A stretch of DNA of 38,469 nt from Gammaproteobacteria bacterium (GCA_028820495.1 JAPPIX010000379.1:1-38469); one strand, 5' to 3'. Shown: positions 25,070 to 33,508, counted from the stretch's first letter. The notes: generated by a model from the sequence alone, not told the origin. A program made the numbers and translations.

Positions 25070-25992
25070 GCAACCCACTCAAGACGTTCCTTCGACTGCC
25101 CATTGCCAACCAAGTCCATGCCGCCGGTTCCGTCGCTACGCATCTGCATACCGGACAGTTCGCAGAGCTCCTCAAGACACACCAGCAAAGAGCCCTCGTC
25201 GAGCCGGAAGACCACTCCCGGCGAACGGCGGTCCACGAGAAGGCTCCTGATCGAGAGCGACCGGCTGCCCGGTGCCACACCCTGCCAGTAGTCACTCAAC
25301 GCAAACGCGAACGCTCCCACATCCAACTGAGGCTTGGGGCCTCGCTTCACGCTAATCTGCGTGTGCCCGTTAACCACCGCAGTTTCGATCAAGTGCAGCT
25401 CTTGGAATGGACACCCCGATGCATCCTCGCCCGGAGTCGCCGCGTCGAAGCGCGCCCAGTCGTAGGTTCGCAACAACATGTCCACATGCGCGGTAGCCGT
25501 TCTCCGAGTCACGGAACCCTTAGCCACCACTGCCCGATTACGGACCACATCGATCAGCCGATCTCGCGTAATCTGCGCGTCCTGCAGTTCAAGGAACGCA
25601 GTGACCCACGCCCCAAGCCCCCCGTGCGCTGTCACGATCCAGTGCAGCCGCCATAGAGATCCCGGATCCTCTAGGTACGGGTCGAGCCCACCTTCGACAC
25701 CAAGCAGTCGGTGTGCCAGCGCCGTATTCTTCGCCACACCACGTTTCACCTCCAGCAGCCCGAACACCTGTCCCCAAAACCGAATCGCCTTGACCATGTT
25801 CCTGCCGAGACCCAAAGCTAGAATGGCATGTTCGTCGTTCGCAAAGAGCCCTTTATCTTGCTGTACCGCCTCGTATAGCTTGGGTAGCCAACCATACCGA
25901 CAAGCGAACGACTCGTGGCCGGAGAAGACCCGCGCTTGGCCACCCAATAGGTTCCAGCCACCGCCGCCGCTCGCCCTTTCCGCCGCCTTCAC
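25054..25992 (-). CDS. sspB: SspB-like DUF4007 protein (DNA nickase of phosphorothioation)
   Basis: This 312-residue protein has the DUF4007 signature F-S-G-H-E-S-F-A-C-R-Y-G-W-L-P-K-L near residues 23-39, followed by a helical domain (L-A-L-G-L-G-R-N-M-V-K-A-I-R-F-W). In the SspABCD system the DUF4007 protein SspB nicks DNA and is needed for single-strand sulfur insertion. I chose GTG 25992, 1 bp after the desulfurase stop (TAG-A-GTG). The ATG at 26109 lies inside the desulfurase gene and adds no conserved sequence. The gene overlaps the ATPase gene by 16 bp. Confidence 0.88.
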   Translation of the reverse strand: MKAAERASGGGGWNLLGGQARVFSGHESFACRYGWLPKLYEAVQQDKGLFANDEHAILALGLGRNMVKAIRFWGQVFGLLEVKRGVAKNTALAHRLLGVEGGLDPYLEDPGSLWRLHWIVTAHGGLGAWVTAFLELQDAQITRDRLIDVVRNRAVVAKGSVTRRTATAHVDMLLRTYDWARFDAATPGEDASGCPFQELHLIETAVVNGHTQISVKRGPKPQLDVGAFAFALSDYWQGVAPGSRSLSIRSLLVDRRSPGVVFRLDEGSLLVCLEELCELSGMQMRSDGTGGMDLVGNGQSKERLEWVAWPRS

Positions 25993-25993
25993 T

Positions 25994-27127
25994 CTAGCGT
26001 CTCCGCAACCTCGCCACTGCCGCAGCAATCTTCTTTGCGGCCTCGCAAACCTCGCTCGACATTGTTCCTCTCCCGAACCCAAATCGCACGGCGCTCCCAA
26101 CACGATCATCGTCTAGGCCCATCGCCGTCAGCACCGCGGATGGTCCGACCGCCCCCGATGAACACGCCGAGCCAGTGGAGAGCGCGAGCGTGGGTAGTTG
26201 CGCCAGCAGCACCTCCGCCTCAACACCGTTAAAGCTCACGTTGAGGTTCTGCGCTACTCGCTCCTCGCGGCTCCCGTTGACCACATACGACACGTCGGCC
26301 TTGTCCAATTGCTTCAAAAACAAACTCGCCAGCTCCGCAGCCCGTTCCCCGTCCTTCTCACATTCCCGGACGGCCAGAGCGCAAGCTTTGCCAAAACCCA
26401 CGCAAAGCGGTGTTGGCAGTGTGCCGGGCCGCAGCCCCCTTTCTTGACCGCCTCCGCTCATGAGTGGCTTCAACAGCGATATGTCTTCCGGATGTGAACA
26501 AATAGCACCTATTCCAGGTGGGCCGTACATCTTGTGCGACGAAAGCGTCGCGAAGGTGATTCCGAAGCCCATATTGACTTTCACCCGACCGATCGCTTGT
26601 GCTGCGTCCGTATGCAGCCGCACTCCCTCGCTGACACACAATGCGCCAATGTCTTCAATCGGCTGAATTGTGCCAACCTCGTTGTTGACAGTCATGATCG
26701 ACGCCAATTCGACATCAGCGACTAGCTCGGAGAACGCATCGAGATCTACCACGCCGTCCTCGCCAACAGGCAGAGTCTCTACCACTGCGCGACCTTGCCG
26801 CTCACACTCCGCTGCGGTCTCGGCAACGCATGGGTGCTCTATCGCGCTAATCAACAAACGACTACCACCATTCGCCAAGCTACGTATAACGAGATTGGCT
26901 GCCTCGGTCGCACCAGCAGTAAACACAACACCCTTCGGATCACCATTCACCGCCTCGGCAACCTGCTCGCGCGCCAACTCGACCGCCGCCGCTGCTTCCT
27001 GTCCGAATGTGTGCTCGCTCGAATGTGGGTTCCCGGGGCGTCCCAGCCACGGCAACATGGCCTCCAAGACCCTTTCATCGAGTGGTGTGGTGGCCTGGTA
27101 GTCTAGGTATATGTTCGCCATCGTCAT
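25994..27127 (-). CDS. sspA: SspA-like cysteine desulfurase (IscS/DndA type)
   Basis: This is a 377-residue PLP enzyme that takes sulfur from cysteine as a protein persulfide. It carries Y-L-D-Y-Q-A-T-T-P, E-H-P-C with His98, the N-N-E-V-G-T motif at 148-153, PLP Lys199 in S-S-H-K-M-Y-G-P-P-G, and catalytic Cys322 in S-T-G-S-A-C-S-S-G. As first gene of the operon before DUF4007, ATPase and PP-loop genes it fits SspA, the sulfur donor for DNA phosphorothioation, rather than Fe-S assembly. ATG 27127 is preferred because GGAAG lies 6 bp upstream. ATGs at 27154 and 27121 are also in frame. Confidence 0.92.
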   Translation of the reverse strand: MTMANIYLDYQATTPLDERVLEAMLPWLGRPGNPHSSEHTFGQEAAAAVELAREQVAEAVNGDPKGVVFTAGATEAANLVIRSLANGGSRLLISAIEHPCVAETAAECERQGRAVVETLPVGEDGVVDLDAFSELVADVELASIMTVNNEVGTIQPIEDIGALCVSEGVRLHTDAAQAIGRVKVNMGFGITFATLSSHKMYGPPGIGAICSHPEDISLLKPLMSGGGQERGLRPGTLPTPLCVGFGKACALAVRECEKDGERAAELASLFLKQLDKADVSYVVNGSREERVAQNLNVSFNGVEAEVLLAQLPTLALSTGSACSSGAVGPSAVLTAMGLDDDRVGSAVRFGFGRGTMSSEVCEAAKKIAAAVARLRRR

Positions 27128-27154
27128 CGAGAGCTTCCATTCTTGGCTAGGCAT

Positions 27155-27497
27155 CGGCTAAAGCGCTACATCTTCCTCCACCTGCGTCTCAACGGCGTTT
27201 TCCCTATACGACTTCCCTCCAATGCCCAGCTTGCGAGTGCATATAGGTGCCAGCCATCTTCATGCGGCCCGCTTGCAGCGGCTGACTTTGACCAAATTGA
27301 GATTCAGATCCGCAGGCGCCATATTCAGTTCATCTCCTTGAAGTGCACTTCGGCACGGAGAGGCAAACGTGTTCATTCGCGATGGCGCAATAAGCCGCTC
27401 CACCACCCGGTGTCGATAATAGCTACAAGGAAGGCCACCTGCCACCAAGACATACTCTGCGTGGAGTATCAGGGCGTTAGGAACGCAGGGGCTTGGA
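27155..27497. other. Gene-free stretch upstream of the sspA operon
   Basis: No credible coding sequence is seen on either strand; the open frames lack RBS, codon bias and recognisable motifs. It must contain the promoter of the minus-strand sspA operon, but I found no convincing -35/-10 pair. It also follows the end of the selenoprotein gene and holds no obvious terminator hairpin. Confidence 0.5.
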
Positions 27498-28457
27498 TTA
27501 AATCGCAGGCTCCGCCAAAAACACGCATCCCGGACACTCCCCCGCCGCCAAGTTAGCTTCCGCCGCCACCCGGTCGTCTTCACTTTGGTATTGCGGCGTG
27601 TCAAAACGCCCCACTCGATCATCCGCCGCTCCGCCGTCCGCGCGGGGCTTGGGGCGCATGGCGTGGTCCTTCCAGCCGTCGTCATCGCTCCAGCGATGCG
27701 GCAGGGTGATGATCTCGCCGGGTTGCCGGATAGTCTGGAAGGCGTCCAGGGCCTCGATCATGATTTGCCGCTGCAAAGCGGGGTCGTTCGGCTTGCCAGC
27801 AGTGCGTCCCAACGGGAAGTCCAAGTAGATGGCGCGGGGCGGATTGACGGATTGGGTGATGGAGTAGGCGCTTGATAGGCAAACGGTGGGCAGGCCACGG
27901 CTCTCAAGCTCCCGCGCAATCAGTCCAACGGACTGATGGCAGACGGGTCAGACCGGCACCAGTATGGCGAGATCGACCTCATCGCGCTGCAGCCGGTCAG
28001 CGATGGCGGGGGCCAGCGCATCGCGCACCTTGCGCACCGAGTAGATGCCGCCCATGAAGGTGTAGGCACATGCGCCCAAGCCGCCAATGCGGCCCTCGTC
28101 AACTAGGTTGCGCAGGGTTTCCAAGGGAAAGACCGCGTTGGGGTCGCGGCGGGCGTCGGTCAGGTCATAGGCGAAGTGGGTGGCGCGCAGTTCGCTGACC
28201 GGGGTGTCGGCGGGAATCTCGCGGAAGCTGAAATCGTCCCGGTAGTGGAACGCCACCTGGCCGCTTCGGTAGATGCCCCCCGACGCCACCAAGCCGACCA
28301 TTGCCTCGCCTAGAGGCTTGGCCAGCGGCGCAAACGGCGGCGGGTCTTCATTGCGCACCCACCGATACGGCGGATAGCCAAGCCTGTCGTACTGCTCACG
28401 GGTGCGGGCGATGTAGTCAACGGGGTTGGATGGCTCGCCAGCCTCAATCAAGCGCAT
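27498..28457 (-). CDS. PrdB/GrdB-family selenoprotein (in-frame UGA read as Sec)
   Basis: Two reading frames lie in the same phase and are separated only by TGA at 27950-27948. Read through, they give 319 residues with selenocysteine at 170 in V-P-V-U-P-V-C-H-Q-S-V-G-L-I-A-R-E-L-E, a U-x-x-C redox motif followed by a sequence typical of the glycine/betaine/D-proline reductase selenoprotein B family. Upstream residues (P-P-Y-R-W-V-R-N, F-H-Y-R-D-D-F-S-F-R-E) and downstream residues (I-Y-L-D-F-P-L-G-R) continue the family pattern, so this is one gene, not a broken one. A second C-P-G-C pair stands near the C-terminus. Proteobacterial members are probably redox enzymes of unknown substrate. SelA/B/C/D would have to be encoded elsewhere. 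Confidence 0.85.
27919..27937 (-). promoter_or_regulatory. bSECIS-like hairpin downstream of the UGA
   Basis: In the mRNA, 10 nt after the UGA, AUCAGUCC-GUU-GGACUGAU forms a perfect 8-bp stem with a 3-nt loop starting with G. The loop lies 18 nt from the UGA. Both agree with the bacterial SECIS model (small apical loop, G among its first two bases, 16-37 nt from UGA). It lies within coding sequence, as bSECIS elements do. Confidence 0.8.
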
Positions 28458-28635
28458 TGTCGTCCCTGCTCGCTGCTGCCAATCCGGATGGCGAAAGCGG
28501 TGTTTTGCCCCATTGCCTGAAAAAGTTCAAGACGGCCAAGCTTCGCATGGGCAGCCGATGCGAATCTTGACACCAGCCCACCGGGGCGCGAACGTGCGGG
28601 CTAACGTTTCCCCACAGAGCGTCCATCACGTCGGG

Positions 28636-28680
28636 AACGGCGCTTCGCGCCGTCCGAGGGCAAGATGCCCTCGCTCCGGG
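28636..28680 (-). repeat. Dispersed double-hairpin repeat, copy 2 (short)
   Basis: These 45 bp are the reverse complement of about 34568-34611, almost identical. Each carries two adjacent hairpins, GAGGGCA-TCT-TGCCCTC and ACGGCGC-GAA-GCGCCGT. It starts 8 bp past the cdsA stop, so it may also act as a terminator or 3' stabiliser for the rpsB-cdsA operon, although no U-tract follows. The rest of the 230-bp gap (28458-28687) shows no gene. Confidence 0.8.
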
Positions 28681-28687
28681 GGAGTGA

Positions 28688-29479
28688 TCAGACAAACGGC
28701 AGCAGCAGCGCAAACACCGGCAGTGCTGCCAACTCGGAGTCAATGCGGTCGAGGAGGCCGCCGTGACCTGGCAGCAAGGTGCCGGAGTCCTTGACGCCCG
28801 ATTGCCGCTTGAGCAGGCTTTCAAGCAGATCGCCGAACACCGAAATGGCGATCAGCAGGGCGATGATCGCGCCTGCCGCCACGCTTAGCAGGCCCAACGC
28901 TGCCAAGGCACCGCCGCAAACCAAGATGCCCAGGATCGCGCCCCCCGCCACGCCCTCCCAGGTTTTGGCCGGACTCAACGCCGGAGCCAGCTTGCGGCGC
29001 CCCCAGGTCGTGCCGGCGAAATAGGCGCCAATGTCCACCGCCGAGACCAGGACGAACAGCCACACCAACCAGTGCACACCACTGGGCGCCATGCGCAGGG
29101 TCATGGCGGCGCTCCAAGCCGCCGATAGGATGGCAAGGCCCAGCAGAGCGGCGACCCAGCGCCAGCCGCTGAAGGTTCGATCCGACCTATGGATTAGGAT
29201 AAGCAGGATGGCGACGGCCCAAGCGGCCAAGCCAACCCACAGGGTCGCCTCATGCAAGCCCGGGCGGCCCAAGGTGGCCAGTCCAAGAACGGGGATGGCG
29301 GCGGCGTAGGTCGCGCGCTGCCAGCCCATCGTCAAGCCTGCGAACCGCGCCCATTCCCAAGCCGCCAAGGTCGCAACGGCACCGACCGCCAGGGCAAATC
29401 CCGGCGGCGGCAGCAAATAGATCACCGCCAGCGCCACCAAGGCCAAGCCAACCGCCGTGATGACGCGGCTCTTGAGCAT
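28688..29479 (-). CDS. cdsA: Phosphatidate cytidylyltransferase
   Basis: This 263-residue integral membrane protein has about seven to eight hydrophobic segments and the CDP-alcohol signature near the C-terminus: S-L-L-K-R-Q-S-G-V-K-D-S-G-T-L-L-P-G-H-G-G followed by L-D-R-I-D-S. It makes CDP-diacylglycerol from phosphatidate and CTP, the precursor of all phospholipids, in the inner membrane. It lies 15 bp after uppS and closes the rpsB-tsf-pyrH-frr-uppS-cdsA cluster, a common proteobacterial order. Confidence 0.96.
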   Translation of the reverse strand: MLKSRVITAVGLALVALAVIYLLPPPGFALAVGAVATLAAWEWARFAGLTMGWQRATYAAAIPVLGLATLGRPGLHEATLWVGLAAWAVAILLILIHRSDRTFSGWRWVAALLGLAILSAAWSAAMTLRMAPSGVHWLVWLFVLVSAVDIGAYFAGTTWGRRKLAPALSPAKTWEGVAGGAILGILVCGGALAALGLLSVAAGAIIALLIAISVFGDLLESLLKRQSGVKDSGTLLPGHGGLLDRIDSELAALPVFALLLPFV

Positions 29480-29494
29480 GTGCCTCCCCGCGCC

Positions 29495-30244
29495 CTAAGG
29501 CCGTGCGCTCCGGCAGCCGAATCGGCGCCGGCGCTCCTCGAAGGCCGAGAAGGCCTCCAACAGGTGCGCCGACTCGAATTCCGGCCAGAACGCCTCGACG
29601 AAGTGCAGTTCGGTGTAGGCCAAGTCCCAGAGCAGGAAGTTGCTGATGCGCTGGTCGCCGCCGGTGCGGATGCACAGATCCGGCGGCGGCAGTTGGCCCA
29701 GGGAAAGCAAGGAGGCGAAGCGGTCCTCGTCGATGTCGTCGATTTCGATGCGGCCTTCGGCCACCTGCCGAGCCGCCTCCCGGGCCGCCGCCGCGATGTC
29801 CCAGCGGCCGCCGTAGTTGGCGGCGATGTTGAGGGTCATGCGCGTGTTGGCGCGGGTCAGCGCCTCCGCCCGGTTCATGCGCATCTGCAGATCAGCCGGA
29901 AAGCGGGAGCGGTCGCCGATGATGTTCAGCCGCACGTTGCGTTCGTCGAGGTCCGCCAAGTCCCGGTCGAGCAGGCGGCGCATGAGGTCGAGCAGCAGGT
30001 TCACTTCCCGCTTGGGCCGCTGCCAGTTTTCCGTGCTGAAGGCAAACAGCGTCAAGCACCGAACGCCGTAGTCGGAACAGGCCTCGGCGATGGGACGGAC
30101 GTTCTTGGCGCCCGCCCGATGCCCCGCCGCGCCCGGCAGATGCCGGCGCCTCGCCCATCGATGGTTGCCATCCATGATGATCGCGACGTGGAAGGGCACC
30201 CCGCCCGGCTCCCTATCGGCGGCGCTAAGCGGCAGTTCTGACAT
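29495..30244 (-). CDS. uppS: Isoprenyl transferase (undecaprenyl diphosphate synthase)
   Basis: This 249-residue cis-prenyltransferase has the signature I-I-M-D-G-N-H-R-W-A with catalytic Asp25, the F-S-T-E-N-W segment, and the C-terminal R-T-G-G-D-Q-R-I-S-N-F-L-L-W-D-L-A-Y-T-E-L motif. It builds the C55 lipid carrier for peptidoglycan and other envelope polymers. Length is normal. About 94 bp without a gene separate it from frr (30245-30338), and the operon continues into cdsA 15 bp on. Confidence 0.96.
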   Translation of the reverse strand: MSELPLSAADREPGGVPFHVAIIMDGNHRWARRRHLPGAAGHRAGAKNVRPIAEACSDYGVRCLTLFAFSTENWQRPKREVNLLLDLMRRLLDRDLADLDERNVRLNIIGDRSRFPADLQMRMNRAEALTRANTRMTLNIAANYGGRWDIAAAAREAARQVAEGRIEIDDIDEDRFASLLSLGQLPPPDLCIRTGGDQRISNFLLWDLAYTELHFVEAFWPEFESAHLLEAFSAFEERRRRFGCRSARP

Positions 30245-30338
30245 GGCGACCGTTCAAGATTTGCTGATTTCCCAGATGGGGCCCTTCATTTTTCCACGAG
30301 TGCCGTCAGAATTGGACGAAACCTTCACTGCGGACGGC

Positions 30339-30896
30339 TCAGACCGCCATGAGGTCGGCCTCCTTCGCTTCAAGGGCTTGGTCCACTTCCTTGACGCGAC
30401 GGTCGGTGACCTGTTGAACCGCCTCTTCGCCGCGCCGCGCATCATCCTGGGCCACCTCCTTTTCCCGAAGCAATTCGCGGATGTCGGAGATGGCGTCGCG
30501 GCGAATGTTGCGGATGGCAATGCGGGCCGCCTCCGCCTCTTGGCGGGCTTGGCGGGCGAGCTCGCGGCGGTTCTCCTCGGTCAGGGCTGGCAGCGGCAAT
30601 CGGACCACGTCTTGGGTGGCGGCCGGGGTAATGCCGAGATCGCTTTTCAAGATGGCTTTCTGGATGGCTGGAACCAAGCTCCTTTCCCAAGGCGAAACCA
30701 GCAAGGTGCGGGCGTCCTCAACGCTGATGCTCGCCACCTGGTTGAGCGGCGCATCGCTGCCGTAGTAGGGCACTTCAATGCCGTCCAACAGGCTTGGATG
30801 GGCGCGGCCCGTGCGAATTCGGGCGAAGGCCGCCTGCATGGCCTCAATCGTCTTGCCCATGCGCTCATCGGCATCGGCGGTAAATTCCTCAATCAT
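30339..30896 (-). CDS. frr: Ribosome recycling factor
   Basis: This 185-residue protein has exactly the usual length. Typical stretches include R-T-G-R-A-H-P-S-L-L-D, V-P-Y-Y-G-S-D-A-P-L-N-Q-V-A, L-P-L-P-A-L-T-E-E-N-R-R-E-L and R-N-I-R-R-D-A. It splits the post-termination ribosome with EF-G. The start overlaps the pyrH stop by 4 bp (ATGA), so translation is coupled. Confidence 0.97.
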   Translation of the reverse strand: MIEEFTADADERMGKTIEAMQAAFARIRTGRAHPSLLDGIEVPYYGSDAPLNQVASISVEDARTLLVSPWERSLVPAIQKAILKSDLGITPAATQDVVRLPLPALTEENRRELARQARQEAEAARIAIRNIRRDAISDIRELLREKEVAQDDARRGEEAVQQVTDRRVKEVDQALEAKEADLMAV

Positions 30897-31606
30897 TGGC
30901 GAGCTTCGGACGCGATGCGGGTGCCAACCTTCTCACCCTTGACCAGCCGGGTCAACGCGCCCGGCTCGGCGAGGTCGAAAACCACCACCGGCAGGGCATT
31001 GTCACGGCATAGGCAAATGGCGGTGAGGTCCATCACGCTTAAGTCCCGCTGCAGCACGTCGTCAAAGGAGAGGGCATCAAAGCGCACGGCGGCGGCGTCC
31101 AGCATCGGGTCAGCGGAGTAGACGCCATCGACCTTGGTGGCCTTGAGAACGCAGTCCGCGCCGAGTTCCACGGCACGCAGGCAAGCGGCCGTGTCGGTGG
31201 TGAAGAACGGATTGCCGGTTCCCCCGGCCAAGATGGCAACCGCGCCCTCGTCGAGCGCAGCGCGGGCCTCGGACACGCTGTAGGCAGGCAATACGCCCGA
31301 CATCTCAACCGCGCCGAACAAGCGGGCCGCAACGCCCGTCCTGGCCAAGGCGTCGCCGATGGCCAAGCCATTCATGCCAGTGGCCAGCATGCCCATCTGG
31401 TCAGCCACCACGCGGTCCATGCCCCCTTGGGCCAAGGCAGCGCCGCGAAAGAGGTTGCCGCCGCCGCAAACCAAGGCAATCTCAGCACCCAAGCGATGCG
31501 CTTCGCGCAACTCCCGGCAAACACGGTCGAGCACGCCCGGATCGATGCCGAACCCCGCCTCGCCTGCCAAGGCTTCGCCGGACAGCTTCAACAGAAGCCT
31601 CGTCAA
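30893..31606 (-). CDS. pyrH: UMP kinase
   Basis: This 237-residue amino-acid-kinase-fold enzyme begins L-L-L-K-L-S-G-E-A-L-A-G and contains A-L-V-C-G-G-G-N-L-F-R-G, D-Q-M-G-M-L-A-T and V-D-G-V-Y-S-A-D-P, all typical of hexameric bacterial UMP kinase. It makes UDP for RNA, DNA and envelope precursors. It must start at TTG 31606, since the codon just upstream is the tsf stop TGA in the same frame and no later start keeps the K-L-S-G-E motif. A GGGGGAA sequence about 7 bp upstream supports this start. Confidence 0.96.
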   Translation of the reverse strand: MTRLLLKLSGEALAGEAGFGIDPGVLDRVCRELREAHRLGAEIALVCGGGNLFRGAALAQGGMDRVVADQMGMLATGMNGLAIGDALARTGVAARLFGAVEMSGVLPAYSVSEARAALDEGAVAILAGGTGNPFFTTDTAACLRAVELGADCVLKATKVDGVYSADPMLDAAAVRFDALSFDDVLQRDLSVMDLTAICLCRDNALPVVVFDLAEPGALTRLVKGEKVGTRIASEARQ

Positions 31607-32596
31607 TCAGCTTCCCCCAGCGGCTTGGGCGGCCACTTCGGCGGCAAAGTCCTCCTCCGCCACGGCAATGCCCTCGCCCACTTCAAGGCGGGCGAAACGG
31701 CGCGCCTCGGCGCCCTTGGCGCTGAGCAGCTTGCCGACCTTCTGCTTGCTGACCTTGACGAACTCCTGATCGATTAGGCTCACCTCGCTCAGAAACTTGC
31801 GTACACGGCCATCCACGATCTTCGCCAGAATCTCCGGCGGTTTGGGTTTCTTACCCGCGACCTCCTCGACCTTAGCTTCCGCTTCTGCCTGCGCCCGGTA
31901 AACTTCCCGTTCCTTATCCACCACAGTCGGATCGAGGTCGTCGGGCCTCACGACAAGCGGCGTCGGGTCATGGGCGGTGATGTGCATGGCCAGGTCCCGG
32001 CCAAGCTCGGCATCGTCGATGGACAGCTCGACCAAAGCCCCCTTGCGGCCGTCATTGTGCAGGTAGCTGCCGATGCAACCGGTCTCGGCGACCAGGGTCT
32101 CGGCCCGCCGTACATTGATGTTCTCGCCGATCTCCTGCACCAAGGCCTCGCGCTCCTCGGCAAAGGTGCTAACGAGGCGTTGCCTCAGATCGACGAGAGG
32201 GTGGTCGTCGGGCGCATTAGCTGACTCACGTGGCAGCCTTGCCCCGCGATCAGGAAAACTAGCCAGCTCAGCGCCATCGGCGCCGGTTTCCAATGCAGCC
32301 CCAGCGACCCGGTCCACGAAGGCGATGAATTTAGGGTTGCGGGCGGCGAAGTCAGTTTCGATGTTGACCTCAACCAAGGCGGCCCGCTTGCCGTCCGCTG
32401 CCACCTTTAGCCCCAACAGGCCCTGCGCTGCGGTGCGGGAGGCCTTCTTCGCCGCCTTCAGCGCACTCTTGCGGCGCAAGGCGTCGATGGCCTGCTCGAG
32501 GTCGCCGTCGGCCTCCTGCAAGGCGGCCTTGCAATCCATCATGCCAAGGCCAGTGCGGTCGCGCAGTTCCTTGACTTGCTTGGCGGAAATGGGCAT
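31607..32596 (-). CDS. tsf: Elongation factor Ts
   Basis: This 329-residue nucleotide-exchange factor for EF-Tu has an N-terminal UBA-like domain (V-K-E-L-R-D-R-T-G-L-G-M-M-D-C-K-A-A-L), the T-D-F motif in V-E-V-N-I-E-T-D-F-A-A-R-N, and the core subdomains (L-A-M-H-I-T-A-H-D-P). It is about 45 residues longer than the E. coli protein. Part of the excess is a polar insert after the T-D-F segment (G-A-E-L-A-S-F-P-D-R-G-A-R-L-P). The gene starts 3 bp after rpsB and abuts pyrH with no spacer. Confidence 0.96.
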   Translation of the reverse strand: MPISAKQVKELRDRTGLGMMDCKAALQEADGDLEQAIDALRRKSALKAAKKASRTAAQGLLGLKVAADGKRAALVEVNIETDFAARNPKFIAFVDRVAGAALETGADGAELASFPDRGARLPRESANAPDDHPLVDLRQRLVSTFAEEREALVQEIGENINVRRAETLVAETGCIGSYLHNDGRKGALVELSIDDAELGRDLAMHITAHDPTPLVVRPDDLDPTVVDKEREVYRAQAEAEAKVEEVAGKKPKPPEILAKIVDGRVRKFLSEVSLIDQEFVKVSKQKVGKLLSAKGAEARRFARLEVGEGIAVAEEDFAAEVAAQAAGGS

Positions 32597-32599
32597 TGC

Positions 32600-33508
32600 T
32601 TAGTCCTCCGCTGGCGCATCGCTTGTGGCTGCGACCGAATCGGCTGCTTCGTTGGCTGCGGCCGGGTCGGCAGTAGGCGCGGCCGTGGCCGCAGGCGCTT
32701 CGTCGGCCGCTGGTGCCTCGATGCTCGCCGCTGGTGCCTCAGTGGCTGCAGCCGACGGTTCGGCGGCAGCGGTGCTGGACGCCCCTTCATCTACCTCAAG
32801 GAATTCATCCAGCCTGACCGCCCCACCCGCATTCTCGCGCCCTTCGGCGATCGCATCCGCCACCGCGGTAACGTACAGCCGAATGGCGCGAATGGCGTCA
32901 TCGTTGCCGGGAATGACGTAGTCAATGCCGTCCGGATCGCTGTTGGTGTCCACGATGGCAAACACGGGAATGCCGAGCTTCTGCGCCTCGGTGACGGCGA
33001 TGCGCTCATGCTGCACATCGATCACGAACACGGCGTCGGGCAGCCCGCCCATCTCCTTGATGCCGCCGAGGCTGCGCTCCAGCTTGCCCATCAGGCGGCG
33101 CTTGTGCAGGGCCTCCTTCTTGGTGAGCTTGTCCAAGGTGCCGTCCTCGGCCTGCTGCTCCAGTTCCTTGAGCCGCTCGATGGACTGGCGGATGGTCTTG
33201 TAGTTGGTAAGCATGCCGCCGAGCCAGCGCTGGTCGATGAAGGGCATTTCCACCCGCGCCGCCTGCTCGCGAATGACCTTGGCAGCCGCTCGCTTGGTGC
33301 CCACGAACAGGATCTTCTTGCCCAAGGTGGACATGCTGCGAATCTCGACCAGCGCCTGCTCAAAGGCGGGTACGGTCCGTTCGAGATTGATGATGTGGAT
33401 CTTGTTTCTGGCGCCGAAAATGAAGGGGGCCATTTTCGGATTCCAGTACCGGGTGCGATGGCCGAAGTGGACGCCCGCGGCCAACATGTCGCGCATATTG
33501 ATGTTCAA
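32600..33508 (-). CDS. rpsB: 30S ribosomal protein S2
   Basis: This S2 protein ([22 protein letters not shown] near the start) has 302 residues. The E. coli protein has 241. The excess is a C-terminal tail of about 60 residues, rich in Ala, Pro and acidic residues. I chose TTG 33508 because GGAG lies 6 bp upstream and it gives the usual N-terminus (M-N-I-N-M-R-D-M-L). Another in-frame TTG at 33544 and ATG 33496 are alternatives. It is the first gene of the minus-strand translation/envelope operon and is divergent from map. Confidence 0.95.
   Translation of the reverse strand: MNINMRDMLAAGVHFGHRTRYWNPKMAPFIFGARNKIHIINLERTVPAFEQALVEIRSMSTLGKKILFVGTKRAAAKVIREQAARVEMPFIDQRWLGGMLTNYKTIRQSIERLKELEQQAEDGTLDKLTKKEALHKRRLMGKLERSLGGIKEMGGLPDAVFVIDVQHERIAVTEAQKLGIPVFAIVDTNSDPDGIDYVIPGNDDAIRAIRLYVTAVADAIAEGRENAGGAVRLDEFLEVDEGASSTAAAEPSAAATEAPAASIEAPAADEAPAATAAPTADPAAANEAADSVAATSDAPAED

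Noticed and set aside
27260..27685. 141-residue minus-strand frame upstream of the sspA operon
   Set aside because: It overlaps the end of the selenoprotein gene in another frame and has no ribosome site or recognisable motif.
27948..27950. Nonsense mutation making the selenoprotein B-type gene a pseudogene
   Set aside because: The frame stays open and conserved on both sides, the UGA sits at the known Sec position, and a hairpin fitting the bSECIS rules follows at the right distance.
31604..31612. UGA between tsf and pyrH as a recoded (Sec) codon giving a fusion protein
   Set aside because: EF-Ts and UMP kinase are separate proteins everywhere, a good ribosome site precedes the TTG, and no SECIS-like hairpin is visible after this UGA.
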